Shown here: positions 45,051-54,249 of the stretch, in pieces
Layout: every line of letters starts with the position of its first letter
Numbering within the stretch: the first letter of the stretch is position 1
From: Salinimicrobium terrae DSM 17865
GTDB taxonomy: Bacteria > Bacteroidota > Bacteroidia > Flavobacteriales > Flavobacteriaceae
NCBI RefSeq assembly: GCF_000424665.1
Contig: NZ_AUKI01000017.1
Span: forward strand, 186,001 to 250,000
Direction of reading: 5' to 3'
DNA length: 64,000 nucleotides
The notes under the pieces: generated by a model
The model's database searches: none
Told to the model about the DNA's origin: nothing
Seen by the model: the letters and a program-made list of their open reading frames with translations, nothing else
Position numbers and translations under genes: made by a program

Positions 45051-46336
45051 TGTCAGAGGTTTTAATATTAGTGCTTTCCTTTGTGATCTTATTGGCAATA
45101 GGGGTTCCCGTTGCCTGGTCTATCGGGATTTCATGTGTACTTACTATCCTTGCATCTATTAATACCATTCCCGCTTTTACAACTGTTGCTCAGCGTATGG
45201 CTACAGGACTGGACAGTTTTTCGTTGCTTGCGATTCCACTTTTTATCCTGGCGGGACAAATAATGAATCAGGGAGGGATTGCAAACCGGCTCATTGCCTT
45301 TGCCAAGGCCCTCATGGGGGCTCTGCCGGGTGGATTGATCTATGTAAATGTTGTTGCCGCTATGCTTTTTGGTGCCATTGCAGGATCTGCTGTAGCCGCA
45401 ACTTCAGCTATGGGTGGAATTTTGGGGCCGGCAATGGAGAAGGAAGGATATTCAAAAGAATTTGGTGCGGCAGTTAACATTACGTCTTCAACTACAGGGT
45501 TGGTAATTCCGCCGTCTAATGTGCTCATCGTTTATTCCCTTGCCAGTGGGGGAGTATCTATCGCCTCATTATTTTTAGCGGGATACCTTCCGGGTATTCT
45601 TATGGGGCTCGCTCTTATGCTTGTTGCAGCGGTATGGATCAAGAAAAAGAAGTATCCTGCCGGGGAACCTACGAATCTTAAGCATATTGCTGTTACTTTC
45701 TTACATGCCCTTCCCAGTTTGATGTTATTGGTGGTAGTTATCGGAGGTATCGTGACAGGAATATTTACTGCGACCGAGGCTTCAGGGATCGCTGTTTTAT
45801 ACTGTTTAATTCTATCTTTTATAAATCGCGAATTAAAGGTGAGTGATCTCCATAGCGTGTTTTTAAGCTCTGTAGGAACCACTGCAATTGTAATGTTACT
45901 CATCGCAACTTCCATGAGTATGTCCTGGGTGATGTCTTATGAAAATATTCCGCAGGCAGTTAGTGACGCTTTGTTGGGCTTGAGTGATAACATCTTTGTA
46001 ATTCTTCTCATAATAAATTTACTCTTGCTCTTTGTGGGAACCTTTATGGACATGACTCCGGCGGTCCTGATCTTCACTCCCATTTTCTTGCCGGTAGTAA
46101 CAGCATTGGGCGTTGATCCTGTGCACTTCGGAATTATGATGGTAATGAATTTATGTGTAGGATTATGTACTCCTCCCGTTGGTTCGGTGCTCTTCATTGG
46201 CGTTAGTGTAGCCAAAACCAGTATTCAAAAAGTGATTAAACCGCTAATACCTCTGTACGTGGCGATGTTTATAGTGCTATTGCTAGTCACTTTTGTGCCC
46301 GAAATTTCTTTGTGGTTGCCGAGATTGTTTGAGTAA
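45047..46336 (+). CDS. TRAP transporter large permease DctM
   Basis: A 429-residue inner-membrane permease, hydrophobic throughout with about twelve segments. Family features include LLAIPLFILAGQIMNQGGIANRL, GAIAGSAVAATSAMGG and the repeated-half motif GLCTPPVGSVLF. It carries out the sodium-coupled transport step. Coupled to dctQ by an overlapping start. Confidence 0.95.
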   Translation: MMSEVLILVLSFVILLAIGVPVAWSIGISCVLTILASINTIPAFTTVAQRMATGLDSFSLLAIPLFILAGQIMNQGGIANRLIAFAKALMGALPGGLIYVNVVAAMLFGAIAGSAVAATSAMGGILGPAMEKEGYSKEFGAAVNITSSTTGLVIPPSNVLIVYSLASGGVSIASLFLAGYLPGILMGLALMLVAAVWIKKKKYPAGEPTNLKHIAVTFLHALPSLMLLVVVIGGIVTGIFTATEASGIAVLYCLILSFINRELKVSDLHSVFLSSVGTTAIVMLLIATSMSMSWVMSYENIPQAVSDALLGLSDNIFVILLIINLLLLFVGTFMDMTPAVLIFTPIFLPVVTALGVDPVHFGIMMVMNLCVGLCTPPVGSVLFIGVSVAKTSIQKVIKPLIPLYVAMFIVLLLVTFVPEISLWLPRLFE

Positions 46337-46360
46337 AATTTATTTAAAAAGATTAGAAAA

Positions 46361-47818
46361 ATGAAAAGATTAAATAGAGAAACGGCAGGAGTCACTTCAA
46401 ACCTTCCAATAAAAGTCATTCAATTTGGAGAAGGGAATTTTTTGCGTGCATTTGTCAATTATCTTATTGATAAGCTAAATAAAGAAGCAGATTTTAATGC
46501 AGGTGTTGCCGTTGTTCAACCCATAGATGCAGGCTTGGTTGATATGTTGAATGAACAGGACGGCCTTTATAACCTGTTTATGAGAGGAGTTAAGGGCGAT
46601 AAGGAAATTCAGGAGAAAAGGATGATCAGCTGCATTCAGAAATCAATCAATCCTTATAAAAACTATTCCACTTATCTTGATCTTGCCACCGGAGAGGACC
46701 TTCAGTTTCTTATTTCCAACACTACGGAAGCAGGCATTGCATTTGATGAAACAGATGAGCTTGAAAAAGTTCCTCATAATAGTTTTCCCGCTAAGGTCAC
46801 TGCACTTCTGTGGAAGAGATACCAGCATTTCAACGGGGCTGCCGACAAAGGTTTGACCATTATCCCGTGTGAACTCATCAACCACAATGCAGATAATCTT
46901 AAAAAGATCATTTTGCAGTATGTTGATCTTTGGAAGCTGGATAATGACTTCCGAAACTGGATAGAACAGAGCAATACCTTTCATAATACACTTGTTGACC
47001 GGATTGTTCCCGGATATCCCCGAGCGGAAATTGACGAATACCAGAGTCAGCTGGAGTTTGAAGATAAACTAATTGTTACAGCTGAAGTATTTCTGCTTTG
47101 GGTGATTGAAGGGGGCGAGGCATTAAAAGCTAAAATTCCTTTTGATAAAATTGATGAGAATGTTGTCATCGTTGATGATATTCAGCCGTATCGTACGAGG
47201 AAAGTCAGAATTCTTAATGGTGCGCATACCACTATGGTGCCTTTCGCAATCCTTAGCGGAAAAGAAACTGTGAAAGAAACAGTTGATGATAATTTCACCG
47301 GAAAGTTTGTCAAAAATGCCATTTTTGAGGAGATAAATCCAACCCTGGATCTTTCTGAAAATGAATTGGACTCCTTTGCTTCCGAAGTGCTGGACCGTTT
47401 CAGAAATCCTTTTATAAAACATCAGCTGGCAAGCATTGCTTTAAATTCGGTATCGAAGTTTAAAGTGCGGGTTTTGCCCAGTTTACTTCAGTTTCAGGAG
47501 AAAAAATCGGCTTTACCGGTGCGACTGACCTTTGCTTTTGCCTGTTTATTAAGATTTTACAAAGGGACCTGGAAGGGCCAAAAATTGCCGGTTCAGGATG
47601 ATCCTCAAATCATCGAATTCTTCAGTAAAGCATGGGAAATTGAAGACTTAGATGCTTTTGCTGAAAAGGTGCTTAATAAGGAAGATTATTGGGGGCAGGA
47701 TCTTACGGCTATACCTGAGCTAAAAGAGCAGCTCGTGGTGGCATTGCAGGAGATGGAAGAAAAAGGCGTGGAAGAAGGATTTAGATCCTTCCGTGAAAAA
47801 ACAACAGTGAAAAGTTAA
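46361..47818 (+). CDS. uxaB: Tagaturonate reductase (altronate oxidoreductase) UxaB
   Basis: A 485-residue mannitol-dehydrogenase-family enzyme that reduces D-tagaturonate to D-altronate with NADH. The N-terminal cofactor segment is IQFGEGNFLRAFVNYLID. The catalytic lysine region RTRKVRILNGAHTTMVP is near 290-305, followed by HQLASIALNSVSKFKVRVLPS. Five bases before uxaA, the next enzyme in the pathway. Confidence 0.95.
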   Translation: MKRLNRETAGVTSNLPIKVIQFGEGNFLRAFVNYLIDKLNKEADFNAGVAVVQPIDAGLVDMLNEQDGLYNLFMRGVKGDKEIQEKRMISCIQKSINPYKNYSTYLDLATGEDLQFLISNTTEAGIAFDETDELEKVPHNSFPAKVTALLWKRYQHFNGAADKGLTIIPCELINHNADNLKKIILQYVDLWKLDNDFRNWIEQSNTFHNTLVDRIVPGYPRAEIDEYQSQLEFEDKLIVTAEVFLLWVIEGGEALKAKIPFDKIDENVVIVDDIQPYRTRKVRILNGAHTTMVPFAILSGKETVKETVDDNFTGKFVKNAIFEEINPTLDLSENELDSFASEVLDRFRNPFIKHQLASIALNSVSKFKVRVLPSLLQFQEKKSALPVRLTFAFACLLRFYKGTWKGQKLPVQDDPQIIEFFSKAWEIEDLDAFAEKVLNKEDYWGQDLTAIPELKEQLVVALQEMEEKGVEEGFRSFREKTTVKS

Positions 47819-47823
47819 GGAAT

Positions 47824-49440
47824 ATGCAGACGAAAATTATAAAAGTTCATCCCGGAGATAACGTAGCGGTTGCTCTCGCAAATTTGTGGAAGGATGAAAC
47901 CCTACAGTTTGAAGGTACAGAGATTGAGGTGCTCACTGATGTTGAGGCCAAACACAAAATAAGTTTGGTGGACCTGGCAGTGGGTGACAAGATCTATATG
48001 TATGGGGTCCTGGTAGGTACTGCTACCGTTCCCGTAAGAAAAGGTGAAGTTCTAACTGTCGATAATGTAAAGCATCAGGCCGAACAGGCGCATCAAAAAA
48101 CTGAAACTACTGGCTGGAATACGCCAGATGTTTCTCACTGGAAAAACAGAACTTTTAATGGTTATCACCGCCCTGATGGGCAGGTAGGGACAAAAAATGT
48201 ATGGTTGTTTTTTCCGTTGGTTTTCTGCGAAAACAGAAATATAGAACTTCTAAAAGAGGTTTTTGAGAAGGAACTTTCCTTTAAAAAGCCTTCCCGGGAA
48301 CGTTTACTTCTTCGAAAGCTAATTCAGGGGGAAGAGGTTCAGGAAACTCTGGTGCAGGAAGAAGAGGAAAATGACATTTTTGACAATATAGAAGTGAAAT
48401 TCATCACCCATCAGGGTGGCTGTGGTGGAATAAGACAGGATTCAGCATCCCTTGCGAGGCTGTTGGCAGGATATGTCAACAATCCGAATGTGGCGGGAGC
48501 AACCGTACTTAGTTTAGGCTGTCAAAATCTACAAATTGATATTTTTAAACGGGCGCTGGAAAGGATCAATCCTAATATAGAAAAACCGGTGCTGCTTTTT
48601 GAACAGCAACAGGAGGGGACCATAGATGATATGATGAGTAAGATCATCAGCCAGTCTTATGCAGCAATTAAAGAGGCTAACGAGATTAGGAGAAAACCTG
48701 CACCGCTTTCGAAGATCAAATTAGGTTTAGAATGTGGGGGTTCAGACGGATTTTCGGGAATATCTGCAAATCCCGCTTTAGGTTATGCTTCAGATTTGCT
48801 TTCGGCATTGGGAGGTTCCCCTATTCTTTCAGAATTTCCTGAACTATGCGGAATCGAGCAGGAATTGATCAATCGCTGTGTCACCGATGATCTTGCTGAA
48901 AGATTTCTGAAATTAACGAGAGCTTTTGAAAAATCGGCAATTGATGCAGGATCTGGTTTTGACATGAATCCTTCTCCCGGAAATATTAAAGATGGTTTAA
49001 TTACAGATGCCATGAAATCTGCCGGGGCAGCAAAAAAGGGAGGTACATCTCCAATTCAGGATGTTCTGGATTACGGAGATTATGTAACAAAACCGGGTCT
49101 TAACTTACTTTGTACTCCCGGAAATGATGTGGAAAGTACCACGGCCATGGTGGGGGCTGGTGCCAATGTTGTTGTTTTCACCACCGGACTTGGAACGCCC
49201 ACCGGAAATCCAGTCGCGCCCGTAGTCAAAGTATCTTCGAATACTACCCTCGCCCGTAGGATGCCCGATATTATCGATCTCGACGCGGGAGGAGTTATTA
49301 AAGCTGAAAAAACCATTGAAGAAATGGGTGAGGAGATTCTTGAGTTTATTATTAAAGTGGCCAGTGGTGAAGTAACAACCAAAGCTGATGAGCTAAATCA
49401 GGATGATTTTATTCCCTGGAAAAGAGGGGTGTCTTTATAG
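47824..49440 (+). CDS. uxaA: Altronate dehydratase UxaA
   Basis: A 538-residue fused-type dehydratase converting D-altronate to KDG. It has an N-terminal SAF-like domain (about 1-95), then the catalytic part with RPDGQVGTKN, THQGGCGG near 197, LECGGSDGFSG near 303 and a C-terminal TPTGNPVAPVVKVSSN. The conserved cysteines and histidine of the iron site are present. Last gene before the convergent lacI-type regulator. Confidence 0.95.
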   Translation: MQTKIIKVHPGDNVAVALANLWKDETLQFEGTEIEVLTDVEAKHKISLVDLAVGDKIYMYGVLVGTATVPVRKGEVLTVDNVKHQAEQAHQKTETTGWNTPDVSHWKNRTFNGYHRPDGQVGTKNVWLFFPLVFCENRNIELLKEVFEKELSFKKPSRERLLLRKLIQGEEVQETLVQEEEENDIFDNIEVKFITHQGGCGGIRQDSASLARLLAGYVNNPNVAGATVLSLGCQNLQIDIFKRALERINPNIEKPVLLFEQQQEGTIDDMMSKIISQSYAAIKEANEIRRKPAPLSKIKLGLECGGSDGFSGISANPALGYASDLLSALGGSPILSEFPELCGIEQELINRCVTDDLAERFLKLTRAFEKSAIDAGSGFDMNPSPGNIKDGLITDAMKSAGAAKKGGTSPIQDVLDYGDYVTKPGLNLLCTPGNDVESTTAMVGAGANVVVFTTGLGTPTGNPVAPVVKVSSNTTLARRMPDIIDLDAGGVIKAEKTIEEMGEEILEFIIKVASGEVTTKADELNQDDFIPWKRGVSL

Positions 49441-49465
49441 AAACCTTTTCCTTTTTCTAAAGGAT

Positions 49466-50512
49466 TTATTGAACTGCCACTTTTAGAAGGCTCCTGTCTG
49501 AAGAATTCCTAACAACGAGTTCGGGAGAAAGAACTACTTTTTTCTCAATAGTTAACTTTTGGGTGCTGTCCACTTGTTCAAGGAATACCTGTGCCGCAAT
49601 CTTTCCCATTCTCAAGGGAGTTTGATCAATTGTGCTTATCGGTAATTCCATATATTTTGTAAAAGGTTCATTACTAAAGCCTGAAATACAAAAATCTTCG
49701 GGAATGCGTATCCCGAATTTCCGGAGTTCCTGAATAGCTCCCAGCGCTGTGTAGTCACTTGCAGAGAATACAGCATCGGGTTTTTTCTTTAGCTCCCACA
49801 TTTTCCTGGCTGCAGCTGCGCCCGACTCTACGCTACTAAGGGTGGTAAAAATATAATCTGGATCTGCCTTTAAGCCATTGTCTTTAAGAGCGTTAACATA
49901 GCCGTCGTGACGATTTTTATAGATTTCGAGATTAAGATCTCCTGCAAAATGAGCAATACGTTTACAGCCCTGGGAAATAAGATGCTCTGTCGCTAAATAG
50001 CCTGCCTTAAAGTCATCAATTACTACTGAACTCACTCCCGGGATGTCTAACTTTCTATCAAAGAAAATCAAGGTTTTTCCTTCATTTAAAACTTTTCTGA
50101 AATGATCGGTTTTATTGGTGGTCTTAGAAATAGACATGAAAATACCATCCACTTGGGTGTTTAAGAGTGTATTAACCTGCTCTACTTCGGTCGCCATTTG
50201 TTCATGAGTTTGGCAAATGATCACGTGATATCCGTGAGGGCCCAGCTCTTCCTCAATTCCCCTGATAATGGAGGAAAAAAAGTTCCTGTTAATGTATGGA
50301 ACAATTACGCCGACATTTTTGCTTTTTCCGCTCTTTAATGCCTGGGCAAGACGGTTTTGTTTGTAATTCATTTCCTTGGCTGCTGCAAAAACAAGCTCTC
50401 TTGTTTTACTGCTAATCTTAGGATTGTTGTTTAATGCTCTTGACACCGTAGCAGCACTCACATTAAGTTTTTTAGAAATGTCGTAGATGGTAACCTTACC
50501 GTTTTCTTTCAT
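49466..50512 (-). CDS. LacI-family transcriptional regulator
   Basis: A 348-residue regulator. The ATG at 50512 is chosen because the HTH (VTIYDISKKLNVSAATVSRALN) then begins at residue 6, as in other LacI proteins; the frame upstream overlaps the probable operator. The C-terminal periplasmic-binding-like domain starts near 65 (KNVGVIVPYINRNFF) and contains GFSNEPF and the ISTIDQT segment. It is placed between the catabolic and second depolymerase clusters, on the opposite strand. Probably represses through the TGTAATCGATTACA palindrome; the effector is unknown, perhaps KDG or a uronate. Confidence 0.93.
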   Translation of the reverse strand: MKENGKVTIYDISKKLNVSAATVSRALNNNPKISSKTRELVFAAAKEMNYKQNRLAQALKSGKSKNVGVIVPYINRNFFSSIIRGIEEELGPHGYHVIICQTHEQMATEVEQVNTLLNTQVDGIFMSISKTTNKTDHFRKVLNEGKTLIFFDRKLDIPGVSSVVIDDFKAGYLATEHLISQGCKRIAHFAGDLNLEIYKNRHDGYVNALKDNGLKADPDYIFTTLSSVESGAAAARKMWELKKKPDAVFSASDYTALGAIQELRKFGIRIPEDFCISGFSNEPFTKYMELPISTIDQTPLRMGKIAAQVFLEQVDSTQKLTIEKKVVLSPELVVRNSSDRSLLKVAVQ

Positions 50513-50530
50513 GGAATTGTAGTCCTTATA

Positions 50531-50546
50531 ATGCAATAAATTGCAT
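50531..50546. promoter_or_regulatory. Possible autoregulatory site upstream of the LacI gene
   Basis: ATGCAATAAATTGCAT has 7-base palindromic arms around AA and resembles the TGCAATCGATTACA operator with the central CG changed. It lies 18 bases before the start codon. Confidence 0.4.
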
Positions 50547-50680
50547 AACAAAGATATCAAAAAATGCAGTGACAGTGGCCAATTTGTTAAAAATTAATGG
50601 ATTTAAATGAAGAGTTCTTACTTAAGTCTGAAATTTTGCCAAAGAACTCGTGCTATTAACCAAGTTTTAAAAACAAAATC

Positions 50681-50711
50681 TTGAAAACCCAGAATAAAAC
50701 TCTTATTTTAG
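50681..50711 (+). promoter_or_regulatory. Promoter of the second GH28 gene
   Basis: A TTG at 50681-50683, 20 bases, then TATTTTAG (50704-50711), one mismatch from TAnnTTTG. The operator starts at the next base. Confidence 0.5.
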
Positions 50712-50725
50712 TGCAATCGATTACA
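50712..50725. promoter_or_regulatory. LacI operator upstream of the second GH28 gene
   Basis: TGCAATCGATTACA differs by one base from the perfect palindrome. It sits directly after the -7 box, 45 bases before the ATG. Confidence 0.75.
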
Positions 50726-50770
50726 CCTAAACTAAGATGTTTGGGTATTAGAAATAAAACTCTATTTCAA

Positions 50771-52213
50771 ATGAAAAATCTATTAAGATTAGCTTTTGGC
50801 CTTTTTATTGGCCTTTTAATCGTTTCCTGTAAGAACCAGAATGAACCTGTTGCCGTGAGTGCACCGCACCCGGCAGAAATTGATTTTGACGACCCATGGG
50901 CGCGTGCAGATGCTATAGTGGAAAGCATTATAGTGCCTGAGTTTAGAGATGAAGTGTTTAATATTCTTGACTACGGTGCATCGGCTGATGGTGTCATTAG
51001 CAGCGATGCTGCTTTTGAAAAAGCTATTGAGGCATGTGCCGAAGCCGGCGGCGGTGTAGTGCTCGTACCTGCGGGAGTATACCATACAGGTCCTATCCAT
51101 CTAAAGAGCAATGTGAATCTTCACCTCGAAGAGGGTGCAGAAGTAAAATTTTCTACCGACCAGGCAGATTATCTACCGGTAGTTCATACCTCTTTTGAAG
51201 GTATGGAGCTTATGAATTATTCTCCATTAATTTATGCGTACAAACAACAGAATATAGCTGTTACGGGTAAAGGAACCTTCAACGGACAGGCTGGAAAGGA
51301 TAACTGGTGGCCCTGGAAAGGTCAGGAAGAATATGGTTATAGGGATGGAGATGTCAACCAGCTGGATGCCCATAACCTGCCGCGCTTAAGCGAGATGGTG
51401 GAGAAGGGTACTCCCGTAGCAGAGCGTGTTTTTGGGGAGGGCCATCAATTCCGTCCTACTTTCTTTGAACCTTTTGAATGTGAAAATGTTTTAATTGAAG
51501 GTGTTACTTTTATAAATGCGCCGTTCTGGGTGATGCATCCTATCAAATCAAACAACGTAACGGTTAAGGATGTGAGTGTAATAAGTCACGGTCCAAACAA
51601 CGATGGTTGTAATCCTGAATACAGTACAAATGTTCATATCACCGGTTGCCTTTTTGACACCGGAGACGATTGCATCGCTATTAAATCGGGTCGCGATAAT
51701 GATGGTAGACGCGTAGGTATTAGCAGTGAAAATATTGTCATAGAAAACTCTACCATGAAAGATGGTCACGGAGGGGTTGTCATGGGGAGTGAAATTTCGG
51801 GCGGCGTACGAAATGTCTTTGTCCGTAATTGCACCATGAACAGCCCCAATTTGGATCGTGCCATCAGGATCAAGACCAATACCCGAAGAGGTGGTACTAT
51901 TGAAAATATATTTGTTAAGGATCTTGAAATAGGCCAGGTAAAAGAAGCGGTGTTGAAGATAAATACCAAATACGCCATCTATGATAATCAGGAAGGGGAA
52001 TTCCTTCCTACCATTAGAAATATCCTTCTCGAGAATGTGGAGGTAGAGAACGGGGGCGAATATGGAATTCTTATTATAGGGAGGGAAGAGTCTCCCGTTA
52101 GGAATGTGAAACTTAAAAATGTGACTATTAAAAGTGTAGAGGAGCCACTAAAAATAGAGCACGCGGAGGATCTTATATTTATAAACACTGTGATAAACGG
52201 AAAAGAGTATTAG
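50771..52213 (+). CDS. GH28 polygalacturonase lipoprotein (2)
   Basis: A 480-residue lipoprotein (VSCKNQ lipobox near residue 20). The ATG at 50771 is preferred to an open frame starting 90 bases earlier, because that would include the operator and gives no signal. GH28 motifs: the DGCNPEYS segment near 277, TGDDCIAIKSGRDNDG near 297, GHGGVVMGSE near 332 and RIKTNTRRGG near 363, with the catalytic aspartates and RxK in place. Divergent from the LacI gene. Confidence 0.92.
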   Translation: MKNLLRLAFGLFIGLLIVSCKNQNEPVAVSAPHPAEIDFDDPWARADAIVESIIVPEFRDEVFNILDYGASADGVISSDAAFEKAIEACAEAGGGVVLVPAGVYHTGPIHLKSNVNLHLEEGAEVKFSTDQADYLPVVHTSFEGMELMNYSPLIYAYKQQNIAVTGKGTFNGQAGKDNWWPWKGQEEYGYRDGDVNQLDAHNLPRLSEMVEKGTPVAERVFGEGHQFRPTFFEPFECENVLIEGVTFINAPFWVMHPIKSNNVTVKDVSVISHGPNNDGCNPEYSTNVHITGCLFDTGDDCIAIKSGRDNDGRRVGISSENIVIENSTMKDGHGGVVMGSEISGGVRNVFVRNCTMNSPNLDRAIRIKTNTRRGGTIENIFVKDLEIGQVKEAVLKINTKYAIYDNQEGEFLPTIRNILLENVEVENGGEYGILIIGREESPVRNVKLKNVTIKSVEEPLKIEHAEDLIFINTVINGKEY

Positions 52214-52260
52214 GAAAAATCCACAGGAGTCCATTTTCGTTTCTTATAATTATTAGATAA

Positions 52261-54153
52261 GTGAAATCGTATTATACCTTTTTAATCCTTTTAACTTCCT
52301 GCTTCACATTTCAATCAGTGGCTCAGGAAAGGGAGGTAAAACCGTATAGTATTGCGACCACTTATGAAAAACTGAAGAATGAATATCCCTGGATTTCTCC
52401 TGTGGAATCACAGATTTCAGAAAGAATAGAGGCAAGTGAGAATGTGGTTTATAAAAGTACTTCGGAAAAAGATCTGGCTGCCGATATTTATCTGCCAATG
52501 GCTGAAAAAGGAGAAAAATTCCCTGCGGTTTTATTAATACATGGAGGAGGTTGGCTCACAGGAAGCAAAGAGAATTTACGACCCTTGGCACAGCAGCTGG
52601 CGGCTGAAGGCTATGTTGCCATAACTGCCGCTTACCGTCTTGGCACAGAAGCTACCTATCCTGCAGGTGTTATAGATTTAAAAGACGCCGTAAAATGGAT
52701 GAAGAAAAATGCAGATCAATACAATATAAACCAAGATAAAATTGCCATTTTAGGAGCTTCAGCAGGGGCTCAACTGGCAACTTTACTGGGAGTAACTCCA
52801 GATTCCGAAACCTACAACTCCGGGAACTCTGAATTCTCAGATGAGGTACAGGCTATTGTCAATATCGATGGGATCGTATCATTCATTCATCCCAAAGCCG
52901 AAGAAGGCTGGATGGCTGCTACCTGGTTGGGAGGTTCAAAAGCCGACAATTTTATTACCTGGAAAGAAGCCTCACCTTTGGAATATGTCGACGGCAATAC
53001 TCCTCCCACTTTGTTCATCAATAGTTCATATCCGAGATTTCATGCCGGGAGGGATGAGATGATTAAGATATTGATTGAAAACAATATTTACCACGAGGTG
53101 CACACTTTAGAAAAAACTCCTCACGCATTTTGGCTGGTGCATCCCTGGTTTGAAGAAACTGTTGAGCTTACCACAAACTTTCTCGATAGAATCTTTAGAA
53201 ATTCCTCTTCAGCAAGAGAAAAAAACAGGGAAATATCAGTTTCAAAAGATGGCACTGCAGATTTTTCCAGTATTCAGGAAGCAATAAATTCTACGCGTGA
53301 TCTGGGTCCCGGAGAAGTGGTTATCAAAATTGCATCCGGTATTTATAATGAGAAGTTGGAAATCCCTTCCTGGAAGCACCAACTTTCCTTGATTGGGGAA
53401 GACAGAGAAAATACAATTATTACAAACGACGACTATTCAGGAAAGATTGATTCACAAACAGGAAAGGAACTGAACACTTTTACTTCCTATACCGTTCTGG
53501 TGAGAGGTAACGATATAAAGTTTGAAAATCTTACTATCGAAAACACCTTTTGCGGAAAAGGACAGGCAGTTGCTCTTCACGTGGAGGGCGACAGGTTTGT
53601 TATAAAAGATTCCAACATTCTCGGCTGCCAGGACACGTTATACACAGCTACAGAAGGAAGCCGGCAATTATATTTAAACTGTTTCATTGAAGGAACTACA
53701 GATTTTATCTTCGGGGAAGCAACAGCGGTTTTTATCGAATGTACCATTAAGAGCCTGAAAAATTCCTTTATCACTGCCGCAGCAACTCCCCAAAATCAGG
53801 AATTTGGCTTTGTTTTTTTTGACTGTAAGTTCATGGCTGCCGAGGGAGTAAATGAAGTATACTTGGGCAGGCCGTGGAGACCGTATGCAAAAACCGTGTT
53901 TATCAATTCATATCTGGATGATCATATTCTACCTGAAGGCTGGGACCATTGGCCCGGAGATAAGATGTTCCCGAACAAGGAAAGAACTGCCTATTACGCC
54001 GAATATAATAGCAGCGGTCCCGGCGCTTCTCCCTCAACCAGAGCTATATGGTCTAATCAATTAAGTCCCGAGCAGGCACAAAAATACATTCTTAAGAATA
54101 TATTTAGTGACGGCAGTGACTGGTACTGGGCCTCAAGAATTATGAATGAATAA
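52261..54153 (+). CDS. Fusion of serine esterase (alpha/beta hydrolase) and CE8 pectin methylesterase
   Basis: A 630-residue secreted enzyme beginning with GTG; the next codons give a clean signal peptide (to SVAQ), so GTG is accepted. Residues about 50-310 are an alpha/beta hydrolase with the oxyanion motif HGGGW near 94, nucleophile GASAG near 167 and a histidine in KTPHAFW near 286, probably a pectin acetylesterase or related carboxylesterase. Residues about 325-630 are CE8 with GCQDTLY near 454, GTTDFIFG near 478 and LGRPWRP near 535. The two activities would deacetylate and demethylate homogalacturonan. Confidence 0.88.
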   Translation: MKSYYTFLILLTSCFTFQSVAQEREVKPYSIATTYEKLKNEYPWISPVESQISERIEASENVVYKSTSEKDLAADIYLPMAEKGEKFPAVLLIHGGGWLTGSKENLRPLAQQLAAEGYVAITAAYRLGTEATYPAGVIDLKDAVKWMKKNADQYNINQDKIAILGASAGAQLATLLGVTPDSETYNSGNSEFSDEVQAIVNIDGIVSFIHPKAEEGWMAATWLGGSKADNFITWKEASPLEYVDGNTPPTLFINSSYPRFHAGRDEMIKILIENNIYHEVHTLEKTPHAFWLVHPWFEETVELTTNFLDRIFRNSSSAREKNREISVSKDGTADFSSIQEAINSTRDLGPGEVVIKIASGIYNEKLEIPSWKHQLSLIGEDRENTIITNDDYSGKIDSQTGKELNTFTSYTVLVRGNDIKFENLTIENTFCGKGQAVALHVEGDRFVIKDSNILGCQDTLYTATEGSRQLYLNCFIEGTTDFIFGEATAVFIECTIKSLKNSFITAAATPQNQEFGFVFFDCKFMAAEGVNEVYLGRPWRPYAKTVFINSYLDDHILPEGWDHWPGDKMFPNKERTAYYAEYNSSGPGASPSTRAIWSNQLSPEQAQKYILKNIFSDGSDWYWASRIMNE

Positions 54154-54249
54154 AATTTTGCTTGGAAAAAATTTAACTTCTGTTATTGCCTTTTGCAGGA
54201 AGCATTTCAAATCTTTCTGCCTGAATACCAAGATTAAAAAAGCTCAACA

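Noticed and set aside
50681-50770. Upstream extension of the second GH28 gene
   Set aside because: It would begin with TTG and run through the promoter and operator; the ATG at 50771 gives a lipoprotein signal.
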